Assembly: GCF_002831565.1 (NCBI RefSeq)
Contig: NZ_CP025096.1
Coordinates: 6,191,014 to 6,255,013, forward strand
Origin: Spirosoma pollinicola
Lineage (GTDB): Bacteria; Bacteroidota; Bacteroidia; Cytophagales; Spirosomataceae
Direction: 5' to 3'
Length of the DNA: 64,000 nucleotides
Below are positions 27,881 through 36,411 of this stretch, in pieces. A model generated the notes under the pieces. The model saw only the letters and a program-made list of their open reading frames with translations, did not search any database and was not told the origin of the DNA. The position numbers were made by a program, and so were the translations under genes. How positions within the stretch are numbered: position 1 is the stretch's first letter; every line of letters starts with the position of its first letter.

Positions 27881-29113
27881 TTATTGATTAACTGCCTGTT
27901 GAATTTTACGAATGGCATCGGCAAACGAGTCCATATCGCTGCGTGTACCTAACATGGCTTGCTGAAAAATCCATACGGCTTCATCGGCGCAGGCCCGTTC
28001 GGCAACCGGGCAGTATACGGTCGAATAATCGACTGAGTCGGGGAGGGCATAACAAAGCCAGTTTTTTTCCTGGAAAACAGGTTGTTTATACAGCGGATGC
28101 GGGTAGCCTGACGAACAAGGCAGCCCTTCTGCCAACAGCATAGCTACAAATTCCTTTTTCGACAGCATGCCGAACGTTGCCTTGTCATACTTGAAAATAT
28201 ACAAATGATACGAATGGCGTATCTCGACCTGTCCCCGACTCAGCGGAGTGATTCCATCTATATTCTCCAGCAGGCTATCCAGATAGAGACCATTTTCATT
28301 TCGAATGCGCGTTTGCTCCTCAAGCCGGGTTAATTGCTGGCTGAGCAAAACCGCTTGTAGCTGGGTGATCCGGTAATTGCAGCCCGGATTAAAATGGTCA
28401 TACCATTGGCCGTCCGGGAGTCGCCCCACATTTCGCAGGGAGTTCATGGTTTGGTACAGCGCATCATCGTTGGTAATAACCATGCCTCCCTCGCCCGAGG
28501 TTAGATTTTTAGACGACTGAAAACTAAAACTGCCCGCGTCGCCAATGGAGCCAAGCTTTTGACCCTTGTATTCGGCCCCGTGTGCGTGGGCGGCATCTTC
28601 AATGACCCGCAATGTATGCCGACGCGCAATGTCCAGAATAGCCTCCATATCGCAGGGCAAGCCCGCAAAATGAACAGGTATAATGGCTTTGGTGCGCTCG
28701 GTAATGGCGGCTTCAATGGCAGCAGGGTCGAGGTTATATGTATCGGGGTGAATATCGACAAAGACGGGTACACAGTTTACCTCCAATACCACAGAAGCAG
28801 TGGCAATAAATGTATAAGGCGGTACAATAATCTCATCGCCGGGGCGCACTCCACAGGCAATCAACGCCAGCCGAAGTGATACCGATCCATTTACGCAACT
28901 GATGGCATATTTACTCCCGCAATACCGGGCAAACTGCTGCTCAAATTCGGCGACAGCCCCGGCGCAATCGGGATTTCCCCATTGGCCGGTTCGAACCAAA
29001 TCGGCCACGGCCTGCACATCCTGTTCATCGTAAATGGGCCAGGGAAAGGTAGATGTAACGACTTTTTCGCAACCTTCTATAGCTAATAGCCCCGTCGAAG
29101 CTGTCTTGATCAT
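27881..29113 (-). CDS. DegT/DnrJ/EryC1/StrS family PLP-dependent aminotransferase
   Basis: A 410-residue fold-type I aminotransferase of the sugar aminotransferase family. Clear motifs are EFEQQFARYCGSKYAISCVNGSVSL near the start, VIEDAAHAHGAEYKG (PLP-ring Asp) and FSFQSSKNLTSGEGGMV with the Schiff-base Lys (about residue 206). Enzymes of this family move an amino group to or from keto sugars or inososes, usually with glutamate or glutamine. The downstream partner is the exported glycosidase-like protein, so a role in amino-sugar or inositol-type catabolism rather than O-antigen synthesis is possible; the sequence does not settle it. Confidence 0.9.
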   Translation of the reverse strand: MIKTASTGLLAIEGCEKVVTSTFPWPIYDEQDVQAVADLVRTGQWGNPDCAGAVAEFEQQFARYCGSKYAISCVNGSVSLRLALIACGVRPGDEIIVPPYTFIATASVVLEVNCVPVFVDIHPDTYNLDPAAIEAAITERTKAIIPVHFAGLPCDMEAILDIARRHTLRVIEDAAHAHGAEYKGQKLGSIGDAGSFSFQSSKNLTSGEGGMVITNDDALYQTMNSLRNVGRLPDGQWYDHFNPGCNYRITQLQAVLLSQQLTRLEEQTRIRNENGLYLDSLLENIDGITPLSRGQVEIRHSYHLYIFKYDKATFGMLSKKEFVAMLLAEGLPCSSGYPHPLYKQPVFQEKNWLCYALPDSVDYSTVYCPVAERACADEAVWIFQQAMLGTRSDMDSFADAIRKIQQAVNQ

Positions 29114-29236
29114 GTGATATGAAGGAAAACAAGTAATGTACTCCTTAATACGGCATGAATGGGGCTTTGGGCTATTGACCCTTGCAAATTTTGTTAGTCT
29201 GGCAGAGAAGCATCACCAGCCGCAATCGCCTAAAAG

Positions 29237-29271
29237 CAAAAAAAGCCGCCTGATATGAATCAAGCGGCTTT
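29237..29271 (-). terminator. Rho-independent terminator after tRNA-Gln
   Basis: Read on the minus strand: AAGCCGCTTG, loop ATTCATAT, CAGGCGGCTT, then a run of T. It begins 5 bp past the tRNA 3' end. Confidence 0.85.
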
Positions 29272-29275
29272 CTTG

Positions 29276-29346
29276 TAGTCCGAGAAGGATTCGAACCTCC
29301 ACAAACAGAACCAAAATCTGTCGTACTACCCTTATACTATCGGACT
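29276..29346 (-). tRNA. tRNA-Gln (anticodon TTG)
   Basis: A 71-nt cloverleaf on the minus strand. The acceptor stem is AGTCCGA / TCGGACT with discriminator A. The anticodon arm is ACAGA-TTTTGGT-TCTGT with TTG in the loop, and the T arm is GGAGG-TTCGAAT-CCTTC. CCA is not encoded. A consensus promoter lies just upstream and a terminator just downstream, so it is a single-gene transcript. Confidence 0.95.
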
Positions 29347-29364
29347 GTTTTGTAATTGCGAGTG

Positions 29365-29397
29365 CAAAGGTAACGGATGGATGGGGTCAAAAACAAA
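29365..29397 (-). promoter_or_regulatory. Bacteroidota-type promoter of tRNA-Gln
   Basis: On the minus strand, TTTG (29397-29394), 21-nt spacer, TACCTTTG (29372-29365), a full match to TTTG-N19..21-TAnnTTTG. The start of transcription would fall about 10 nt before the tRNA 5' end. Confidence 0.75.
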
Positions 29398-29468
29398 TAT
29401 TGCCACAAAAAAAAAGGCTTTTTTGTGGCAATAAAGGTATTGCTGTTGATTATCAGTTACCTATCCAT

Positions 29469-30347
29469 TTACTGTACACCAACTGCAGGTGTAGCAGGAC
29501 TAATCTTTTTGATCAATCCCTGTAGCACTTTGCCCGGCCCACATTCATAAAACTCGGTAGCCCCGTCGGCAACCATCCGCTCAACAGACTGTGTCCAGCG
29601 AACAGGCGATGTTAATTGGGCAATCAGATTGGCTTTAATCTGCTCAGGATTTGAGGTGGCTTCGGCGTTGACGTTCTGGTAAACGGGGCAACGGGGCGCA
29701 CTGAACGGCATATTTTGAACGGCTTCGGCAAATTCTGTTCGTGCAGGCTCCATAAAGGGAGAGTGAAAAGCCCCACTCACCGCTAATTGCACCACGCGTT
29801 TGGCACCGGCAGCTTTCAGATGCGTTTCAGCGAGCTGAATACCCGCTACACTTCCCGAAATAACGACCTGACCGGGGCAGTTGTAATTGGCAGGAACCAC
29901 AATCTCCTCGGTAATTTCGGCACACACCCGCTCAATGACGTCATCGGCCAGGCCCAGCACAGCCGCCATAGTCGATTGAACCAGTTCGCAGGCTCGTTGC
30001 ATGGCCGTTGCCCGAACAGACGCCAGCCGCAAACCATCTTCGAAGGACAGTACACCCGCTGCCGTTAGCGCTGACAATTCGCCCAGTGAGTGACCGGCCA
30101 CCATACTAGGCGCAAATGAATTGGTGGTTAAGGCTAATACCACACCGTGCAGAAAAACAGCCGGTTGTGTATAAATCGTTTGTTTGAGGTCTTCATCGGT
30201 TCCTTCGAACATAATGCTGGTGAGATCATAACCCAGAACTTGATTGGCTTGATCGAATAACTGACGGGCGGCTTCTGACTGTTGGTAAAGGTCGTGCCCC
30301 ATACCCCGAAATTGTGAACCCTGACCTGGAAATATGTATGCTTTCAT
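29469..30347 (-). CDS. fabD: Malonyl-CoA:ACP S-malonyltransferase
   Basis: A protein of 292 residues from the Met at 30347, which starts the family N-terminus KAYIFPGQGSQFRGMG; a longer frame adds 31 unrelated residues. It moves malonyl from CoA to acyl carrier protein for fatty acid synthesis. The catalytic Ser is in VAGHSLGELSALTA, and the catalytic His is in VSGAFHSPFMEPA. The conserved Gln is in PGQGSQ. Length is normal. No other fab gene is adjacent; the tRNA-Gln lies downstream on the same strand and sdhCAB is divergent. Confidence 0.95.
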   Translation of the reverse strand: MKAYIFPGQGSQFRGMGHDLYQQSEAARQLFDQANQVLGYDLTSIMFEGTDEDLKQTIYTQPAVFLHGVVLALTTNSFAPSMVAGHSLGELSALTAAGVLSFEDGLRLASVRATAMQRACELVQSTMAAVLGLADDVIERVCAEITEEIVVPANYNCPGQVVISGSVAGIQLAETHLKAAGAKRVVQLAVSGAFHSPFMEPARTEFAEAVQNMPFSAPRCPVYQNVNAEATSNPEQIKANLIAQLTSPVRWTQSVERMVADGATEFYECGPGKVLQGLIKKISPATPAVGVQ

Positions 30348-30587
30348 AATAGCAGATGAAACTGACAAAGGGTGCAAAATTGTTAGATATTGTTGGTTGT
30401 TCAAAAGAAAATCCTGATCCGTTGTCGATCTGTCTTGCAATCAACCAGTTGTTTGATGTTTATTTCCTAACAAGACTATTGGCCAGCCAAACAATCGGCT
30501 AAAACAGTCTGTTCCGAAATCAATCGTTCAGGTTAATTTATATAGACTGTAAATAAGTTATAAAATGGCTTATAATACCACTTAATC

Positions 30588-30618
30588 TTGTTTCCGTCGG
30601 GTTTGTGATTTAGCTTTG
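30588..30618 (+). promoter_or_regulatory. Probable promoter of the sdhCAB operon
   Basis: TTG (30588-30590), 20-nt spacer, TAGCTTTG (30611-30618) matches the Bacteroidota vegetative promoter except for the first T of the TTTG box. It lies 62 bp upstream of the sdhC start. Confidence 0.65.
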
Positions 30619-30680
30619 GTGCGCCGTTTAAAGCGGCTTTTCTTCAATCGTTTACACTAAATTTTCGTGTCGTTCACCGT

Positions 30681-31376
30681 ATGGCTTGGGTAACACAAAC
30701 TCTCTCCAGCTCCCTCGGCCGCAAGGTCATCATGTCGCTAACGGGACTGTTTTTAAGTTCTTTTTTAATTGTACATATGGCTGGTAACCTCCAGCTATTC
30801 AAAGCTGATGGCGGAAGAGCCTTCAACGAGTACACGTATTTCATGACCCATAATCCGGTCATCATGACTGTATCGTACCTGCTTTACACCTCTATCTTGG
30901 TTCACGCGTTGATGGCCTTTATCCTCACACGCCACAATCAGGAATCGCGGCCTGTTAAGTATGCGTACAACAAGCCAGAAGCCAACAGCGACTGGTCGTC
31001 TCGTAACATGGGCATCCTGGGTACTATCCTGTTACTGTTCATTATTATCCACATGCGCACGTTCTGGTACGAAATGCACTTCGGTTCTGTCCCTATGGCC
31101 GAATATGACGGCAAAGAGTACAAAAACCTCTATGCAGTAGTGCAGGTAGCTTTTGGTGAGTGGTGGTATGTTTTACTATATGTGCTTTGCATGGGTGCGC
31201 TTGGTTATCACCTGGCGCATGGTTTCCAGAGCGGTTTTCAAACGCTTGGAGTCCGGCATAAAAAATACACACCGATTATTGAATTTTTGGGCAAATTCTT
31301 CTTCGCAATCATCATTCCGGTCGCGTTTGCAGCTATGCCGATTTACGTGTTTTTACAGGTTCACCATATAATTTAA
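30681..31376 (+). CDS. sdhC: Succinate dehydrogenase cytochrome b subunit
   Basis: A 231-residue membrane subunit with five hydrophobic segments, of the single-subunit (type B) kind found in Bacteroidota and Bacillus, which binds two hemes and quinone. Conserved heme-ligand candidates are seen at FLIVHMAGNLQ, LVHALMAF, IIHMRTFW and GYHLAHGFQSGFQTLG. The phrase SLGRKVIMSLTGLFLSSFL at the start is typical. It anchors SdhA and SdhB and passes electrons between quinone and succinate/fumarate. It is the first gene of sdhCAB. Its stop codon is the first part of the palindrome that leads up to sdhA. Confidence 0.95.
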   Translation: MAWVTQTLSSSLGRKVIMSLTGLFLSSFLIVHMAGNLQLFKADGGRAFNEYTYFMTHNPVIMTVSYLLYTSILVHALMAFILTRHNQESRPVKYAYNKPEANSDWSSRNMGILGTILLLFIIIHMRTFWYEMHFGSVPMAEYDGKEYKNLYAVVQVAFGEWWYVLLYVLCMGALGYHLAHGFQSGFQTLGVRHKKYTPIIEFLGKFFFAIIIPVAFAAMPIYVFLQVHHII

Positions 31377-31457
31377 AGAGTAAAAGAGTGAAAGAGCGAA
31401 AGCTGGCTGATAAGTCATTTTCGCTCTTTCACTCCTTCGCTCTTTCGCTCTTTAAAT
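31371..31457. repeat. Imperfect palindrome filling the sdhC-sdhA gap (GAAAGAGY family, copy 1)
   Basis: The left part ATTTAAAGAGTAAAAGAGTG... pairs with the right part ending ...CGCTCTTTCGCTCTTTAAAT; the right arm has one additional 8-nt unit (GAAAGAGC on the other strand). It runs exactly from the sdhC stop codon to the base before the sdhA ATG. The same unit occurs at 39622, 40229 and 54063. Confidence 0.85.
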
Positions 31458-33395
31458 ATGAAACTGGAATCAAAAATCCCCGAAGGTCCTTTAGCCGAAA
31501 AATGGGCACGGCAAAAGTTCGCGTTGAAACTGGTCAATCCAGCCAATAAGCGAAAATACGAAATTATTGTGGTGGGCACCGGTCTGGCTGGTGCATCGGC
31601 AGCTGCATCGCTTGCCGAATTGGGCTATAGCGTTAAGGCATTCTGCTTTCAGGACAGTCCCCGTCGGGCGCACTCGATTGCCGCTCAGGGGGGTATCAAT
31701 GCGGCTAAAAACTACCAGAATGACGGCGACAGCGTGTTCCGTTTGTTCTACGATACGATTAAAGGCGGTGACTACCGCGCTCGTGAAGGCAACGTACACC
31801 GTCTGGCCGAAGTCAGCGTGAACATCATTGACCAGTGCGTGGCGCAGGGCGTGCCGTTTGCCCGCGAATACGGCGGTACGCTGGCTAACCGCTCGTTTGG
31901 TGGTGCGCAGGTGTCACGTACGTTCTACGCTCGTGGTCAAACCGGACAACAACTGCTGCTGGGTGCTTACTCGGCCCTGAGCCGTCAGGTTGCCACCGGT
32001 AAAGTGAAGCTGTACCCACGCACCGAAATGCTCGATCTTGTCGTTGAGGGCGGTAAGGCGCGTGGCATTATTACCCGCAACTTGGTTACGGGTAAGATAG
32101 AATCCCATTCAGCACACGCCGTATTGCTTTGTACAGGTGGTTATGGTAACGTGTTCTACCTATCGACAAATGCAATGGGCAGCAACGTTACCGCGGCTTG
32201 GCGGGCACACAAGAAAGGTGCCTTTTTTGGTAACCCCTGCTTTACGCAGATTCACCCAACCTGTATCCCGGTATCGGGACACTACCAGTCGAAACTGACG
32301 CTTATGTCGGAGTCACTGCGGAACGACGGTCGGGTGTGGGCACCCAAATCCAAAGAAGACGCACAGAAGATTCAGAAAGGCCAGCTAAAGCCAACAGATC
32401 TGGCTGAAGATGCCCGCGATTACTTCCTGGAGCGTCGTTATCCTGCCTTTGGTAACCTTGTTCCCCGTGACGTAGCGTCTCGCAACGCCAAGAACATGTG
32501 CGACGAAGGCCGGGGAGTTAGTAAAACCGGACTGGCCGTATACCTTGATTTCGCTGACGCTATTAAACGCGACGGCCGGAAAACGATTGAGGCTAAATAC
32601 GGTAACCTCTTTGAAATGTATGAGAAAATCACCGGCGAAAACCCGTATGAGTTGCCGATGATGATCTACCCCGCTGTTCACTATACAATGGGTGGCTTGT
32701 GGGTCGATTACAACCTCATGACAACGATTCCCGGCCTGTATGCCCTTGGCGAAGCTAACTTCTCCGACCACGGTGCTAACCGCCTTGGCGCATCGGCGCT
32801 GATGCAGGGTCTTGCTGATGGCTATTTTGTAATTCCTTATACCGTTGGCGATTACTTGGCAACGATTGGACCAGCCGACAAAATACCAGTCGATTCGCCA
32901 GCCTTCAAAGAAGCCGAGCAGAAAGTTCATGCTCAGGTTGAACAGTTACTGGCTATCAAAGGTACTCGTCCTGTTGATGAACTACACAAGGAGTTGGGCC
33001 ATATCATGTGGGAGTATTGCGGTATGTCGCGTACTGCTGAAGGACTCAAACTAGCCAAACAAAAAATTCAGGCTCTGAAAAAAGAGTTCTGGACAAATGT
33101 TAAGGTGCTGGGCGATTCAGAAGAGATGAATCAGGCGCTCGAACAGGCATCTCGTGTTGCTGATTTTATCGAGTTAGGCGAACTAATGGTCGATGATGCA
33201 CTCAACCGCGAAGAGTCGTGTGGTGGGCACTTCCGCGAGGAACACCAGACACCCGACGGCGAAGCCCTGCGTGACGATGCCAACTTCGCTTATGTAGCTG
33301 CGTGGGAGTATCAGGGTGACGGCAAGCCAGAAATACTTAACAAAGAAATTCTGGAGTTCGAGAATGTTAAATTGACACAGCGGAGTTATAAATAA
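31458..33395 (+). CDS. sdhA: Succinate dehydrogenase/fumarate reductase flavoprotein subunit
   Basis: A 645-residue catalytic subunit that oxidises succinate to fumarate (or the reverse). The FAD-binding start IIVVGTGLAGASAAASLAELGY, the flavin-linking segment RAHSIAAQGGINA (His), the substrate loop FGNPCFTQIHPTC, and the active-site region SRNAKNMCDEGRG with HYTMGGLWVDYN are all clear. Length fits the type B enzyme. It sits on the cytoplasmic face bound to SdhB and SdhC. The ATG follows the palindrome without a gap, and a second, different palindrome separates it from sdhB. Confidence 0.97.
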   Translation: MKLESKIPEGPLAEKWARQKFALKLVNPANKRKYEIIVVGTGLAGASAAASLAELGYSVKAFCFQDSPRRAHSIAAQGGINAAKNYQNDGDSVFRLFYDTIKGGDYRAREGNVHRLAEVSVNIIDQCVAQGVPFAREYGGTLANRSFGGAQVSRTFYARGQTGQQLLLGAYSALSRQVATGKVKLYPRTEMLDLVVEGGKARGIITRNLVTGKIESHSAHAVLLCTGGYGNVFYLSTNAMGSNVTAAWRAHKKGAFFGNPCFTQIHPTCIPVSGHYQSKLTLMSESLRNDGRVWAPKSKEDAQKIQKGQLKPTDLAEDARDYFLERRYPAFGNLVPRDVASRNAKNMCDEGRGVSKTGLAVYLDFADAIKRDGRKTIEAKYGNLFEMYEKITGENPYELPMMIYPAVHYTMGGLWVDYNLMTTIPGLYALGEANFSDHGANRLGASALMQGLADGYFVIPYTVGDYLATIGPADKIPVDSPAFKEAEQKVHAQVEQLLAIKGTRPVDELHKELGHIMWEYCGMSRTAEGLKLAKQKIQALKKEFWTNVKVLGDSEEMNQALEQASRVADFIELGELMVDDALNREESCGGHFREEHQTPDGEALRDDANFAYVAAWEYQGDGKPEILNKEILEFENVKLTQRSYK

Positions 33396-33500
33396 TAGGT
33401 AGTAAGTCGATAAGCTAGTAGGTCAGTAAGTGGCTGACGCATCGTTCATCCGCCACTTACTACCTTACCGACTTGCCAACTTACCTACTCACTGACTGTA
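33396..33500. repeat. Imperfect palindrome filling the sdhA-sdhB gap (GTAAGTNG vocabulary)
   Basis: The left half (TAGGTAGTAAGTCGATAAGC... AGTAAGTGG) and the right half (CCACTTACTACCTTACCGAC... CTTACCTACT) are diverged reverse complements made of repeated TAAGT/ACTTA words. The best exact core is AGTAAGTGG at 33425-33433 with CCACTTACT at 33453-33461. It ends 3 bp before the sdhB ATG. Confidence 0.7.
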
Positions 33501-33503
33501 ATC

Positions 33504-34262
33504 ATGAAAATTAATCTAAAAGTCTGGAGACAGAAAAATAATAATACAACCGGAAAGCTGGTTGATTATCAACTGGATAACGTATCGGAAGATATGTCTT
33601 TTCTGGAAATGTTCGATGTCCTGAACGACTCGCTAACCCGGAAAGGCGAAGATCCCGTAACCTTCGATCACGACTGTCGCGAAGGGATTTGCGGTATGTG
33701 CTCGATGTACATAAACGGCCGGGCTCATGGTCCGCAGACGGGTGCAACCACCTGTCAGCTGCACATGCGGTCGTTTAACGACGGCGATACGATTGTGGTT
33801 GAACCCTGGCGGGCGCGGGCCTTCCCGGTTATCAAAGATCTGATGGTTGACCGGTCGGCTTTTGATCGGGTTATTCAATCTGGCGGGTACGTATCCGTAA
33901 ACACGGGATCAGCTCGTGATGCGAACGAAATTCTCATTCCTCGTACCATTGCCGACGAAGCGATGGATGCTGCTGCCTGTATTGGTTGTGGTGCCTGTGT
34001 AGCTGCCTGCAAAAATGCCTCGGCTATGTTGTTCGTTTCGGCGAAAGTTTCGCAGTTGGCACTTCTGCCGCAGGGACAGTCGGAGCAAAAAGAGCGGGCA
34101 GAACGCATGGTGGCACAAATGGATGCCGAAGGATTTGGTGCCTGTTCATTTACCGGTGCCTGTTCGGTTGAGTGTCCAAAGTCGATTTCACTTGATCACA
34201 TTGCCCGTATGAACCGGGAGTATCTGGGAGCTAAACTGTCTTCCGACAACGTGCAGAGCTAG
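33504..34262 (+). CDS. sdhB: Succinate dehydrogenase iron-sulfur subunit
   Basis: A 252-residue subunit that carries electrons from the SdhA flavin to the cytochrome b. Three cluster sites are seen in the usual order: DCREGICGMCSMYINGRAHG with the later TTCQLHM for [2Fe-2S], CIGCGACVAACKNASAM for [4Fe-4S], and CSFTGACSVECPKSI for [3Fe-4S]. Length is typical for the type B enzyme. It is the last gene of sdhCAB and is followed by a strong terminator. Confidence 0.97.
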   Translation: MKINLKVWRQKNNNTTGKLVDYQLDNVSEDMSFLEMFDVLNDSLTRKGEDPVTFDHDCREGICGMCSMYINGRAHGPQTGATTCQLHMRSFNDGDTIVVEPWRARAFPVIKDLMVDRSAFDRVIQSGGYVSVNTGSARDANEILIPRTIADEAMDAAACIGCGACVAACKNASAMLFVSAKVSQLALLPQGQSEQKERAERMVAQMDAEGFGACSFTGACSVECPKSISLDHIARMNREYLGAKLSSDNVQS

Positions 34263-34289
34263 GCTACAGGTAACGATTATATACGAATG

Positions 34290-34324
34290 AGTCCGGTCTT
34301 CGAAATGAGGACCGGACTTTTTTA
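34290..34324 (+). terminator. Rho-independent terminator of sdhCAB
   Basis: Stem AGTCCGGTC / GACCGGACT with an 11-nt loop and a run of T after it. Confidence 0.88.
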
Positions 34325-34393
34325 TTGATTCCCGGATGGGTTTATGTGAGCGGTTTACAGGTGGAGAGTTACAATAGTTTGGCAAAGGATATT

Positions 34394-34401
34394 TAGCTTT
34401 G
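34394..34401 (+). promoter_or_regulatory. Candidate -7 box of the gtrA-like gene
   Basis: TAGCTTTG matches TAnnTTTG and lies 18 bp before the ATG. The upstream TTTG box is poor (TTAC at 34369), so this is a partial match. Confidence 0.4.
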
Positions 34402-34419
34402 CCCACTTATTTTTAGATT

Positions 34420-34908
34420 ATGGCAGAGGGGCTTTTTAATCGCAGGGATATCCTTGCTTATTTTATTGTTGCCGCTATCGGGGCTTCTTTACAACTCGTA
34501 GCAGGAAGTGTATTTCAGGATTGGTTTCAGTTTAGTTATCAGCAGGCATTACTGGCGGGCTACATAATTGCGTTTTTTGCGGGCTTTTATTTGACAAAAC
34601 TCTTTGCTTTCAATGCAAAGAACTCCGCTAAAACGAAGCGTGAGGCCGTCAAATTTACGCTTGTATCGATCGTTTCGTGCCTGATTACGGTCTATGGCTC
34701 CTCACTTCTTTACGATTTTTCGATAAGTAAGTTTCACATATTAACCGTTGTCATTCCTTTTTCGGTAAAGACAGTGAATCTTAATAAACTCATTGCGCAC
34801 ACGACCGGTATGGGCCTGAGTTTTGTGAGTAATTATGTGCTACACAAAACATTCACGTTCCATAATACCGGCTTTTACGAAAAGCTGAAACGATTACTGA
34901 ATTTGTAA
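34420..34908 (+). CDS. GtrA-like four-helix membrane protein
   Basis: A 162-residue protein with four membrane segments (about 10-32, 42-62, 75-100 and 118-143) and the C-terminal signature FVSNYVLHKTFTF of the GtrA family. Members help move or present undecaprenyl-linked sugars at the membrane in O-antigen or cell-wall glycosylation. There is no glycosyltransferase gene beside it, so its partner is not known. Monocistronic by its surroundings: a terminator upstream, a long palindrome downstream. Confidence 0.85.
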   Translation: MAEGLFNRRDILAYFIVAAIGASLQLVAGSVFQDWFQFSYQQALLAGYIIAFFAGFYLTKLFAFNAKNSAKTKREAVKFTLVSIVSCLITVYGSSLLYDFSISKFHILTVVIPFSVKTVNLNKLIAHTTGMGLSFVSNYVLHKTFTFHNTGFYEKLKRLLNL

Positions 34909-34960
34909 GGCGTTAATTGAACCAGAAAAGGATTTCTTACTGCTGACGTTAGAATCTGTC

Positions 34961-35069
34961 AAAAAAGGGTTTAACCACAGAGACACGGAGAACACAGAGG
35001 TTTGATAGGGGATAAAGTAACCCGTCAAACCTCTGTGTTCTCCGTGCCTCTGTGGTTAAACCCTTTTTT
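34961..35069. repeat. Long inverted repeat between convergent genes, 45-bp arms
   Basis: Arms 34961-35005 and 35025-35069 pair over 45 bp with one mismatch and a 19-nt loop. The arms contain the words AACCACAGAG, ACGGAG and AACACAGAGG. The outer end of the right arm is TTTTTT, so on the plus strand the hairpin has a built-in U tract, and on the minus strand likewise; it is a good bidirectional terminator for gtrA-like and prfA. Confidence 0.9.
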
Positions 35070-35099
35070 AAGGATCAGATACTCACGTATGACCCTTTT

Positions 35100-36173
35100 C
35101 TACGCTGTTGCGCCTTCTTTCAATCGCTCGGCATTTTCGGCGATGCGAAGCTGTTCGATAAAGTCACCGATGCCGCCATCCATAACGGCAGGAAGGTTAT
35201 AGACCGTTAGCCCGATGCGGTGATCTGTTACGCGGCTTTGTGGATAGTTATACGTTCTGATCTTGTCGGAACGGTCGCCACTACCCACCATTGTTTTGCG
35301 TTGGGAAGCGATGGCGTCGTTGTGTTTCTGCAATTCGATTTCATAAATCCGCGACCGTAGTACCGTCAGGGCTTTGTCGAAGTTTTTCAACTGCGAACGC
35401 TCATCCTGGCACTGTACAACAATACCCGATGGGATGTGAGTAAGCCGCACCGCCGAGTAGGTCGTGTTTACGGACTGACCACCCGCTCCCGACGAGCAGA
35501 ATGTGTCTTTCCGAATATCGTTCATGTTTAGTTCAACGTCCACCTCTTCGGCTTCGGGTAGCACGGCAACGCTGGCGGCTGAGGTATGGATTCGTCCCTG
35601 CGTTTCGGTTGCTGGTACTCGCTGAACGCGGTGTACGCCCGATTCGAACTTGAGCTTGCCATAAACATCTTCGCCTTCGATCTCAGTGATAATTTCTTTA
35701 TAACCACCGGATGTGCCTTCGGTGAAATCGACCAGCGACATTTTCCAGCCCATTTTCTCGCAAAACCGTTGGTACATTCGGAATATATCGCCCGCAAAGA
35801 TGGCGGCTTCATCGCCACCGGTGCCGCCCCGAATTTCGAGAATAACGTTTTTGCTGTCATTCGGATCTTTGGGCATCAACATTTCCTTAAGCAATTCCTC
35901 CAGCGTATCCCGACGAGGCTGCAGTTCGTCTAATTCGCCTTTAGCCATATCCCGAAAATCTGCATCTTTTTCGGTAGCTATGATTTGCTTTGCATTCTCA
36001 ATCTCTTCGAGCAGTTGCAGGTAAGCTTGATACTGCACAACGATCTTTTCTAAATCTTTGTATTCTTTACTCAACTTCATGAACCGCTTCTGGTCAGAGA
36101 CGGCTTCGGGCTGCACAATTTGTTGAGCTACTTCGTTGAAGCGTTCGCGGATGGCTTCTAACTGGTCAAGCAT
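35100..36173 (-). CDS. prfA: Peptide chain release factor 1
   Basis: A 357-residue class I release factor. The catalytic motif SSGAGGQSVNTTYSAVRLTH carries GGQ, whose Gln triggers peptide release. RVQRVPATETQGRIHTSAA lies upstream of it, and the recognition segment contains the PAT-type sequence of RF1 rather than RF2's SPF. The C-terminal SDKIRTYNYPQSRVTDHRI is also family-specific. Length is normal. It reads UAA and UAG, so the in-frame TAG codons at 21428 and 25006 should be effective stops in this cell. Confidence 0.97.
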   Translation of the reverse strand: MLDQLEAIRERFNEVAQQIVQPEAVSDQKRFMKLSKEYKDLEKIVVQYQAYLQLLEEIENAKQIIATEKDADFRDMAKGELDELQPRRDTLEELLKEMLMPKDPNDSKNVILEIRGGTGGDEAAIFAGDIFRMYQRFCEKMGWKMSLVDFTEGTSGGYKEIITEIEGEDVYGKLKFESGVHRVQRVPATETQGRIHTSAASVAVLPEAEEVDVELNMNDIRKDTFCSSGAGGQSVNTTYSAVRLTHIPSGIVVQCQDERSQLKNFDKALTVLRSRIYEIELQKHNDAIASQRKTMVGSGDRSDKIRTYNYPQSRVTDHRIGLTVYNLPAVMDGGIGDFIEQLRIAENAERLKEGATA

Positions 36174-36411
36174 ATATGTATTTTTCTTTTGTTCATCTAA
36201 CAGAGATAAATTCTATCTGCGCCAAACGGACAATAAAACGTTATGACAATTATAAAAAGCAAAATTACGAAAATTCCTTGGACCGGCATCCCGGTGGTCT
36301 GGCATCCTGTGGTCCGGCAGTTCGGCTTTGTATTTACGAATTGCAACCAAGCTGCTATTGGAATCGTTTTCCAGATAAATGACGAAACCCCACTACATTA
36401 AGTTCCTGTTT

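Noticed and set aside
36285..36330. Short tandem repeat of about 16 bp (CCGGCATCCCGGTGGT-like)
   Set aside because: Only two imperfect units before the lipoprotein gene; too short to call a functional element.
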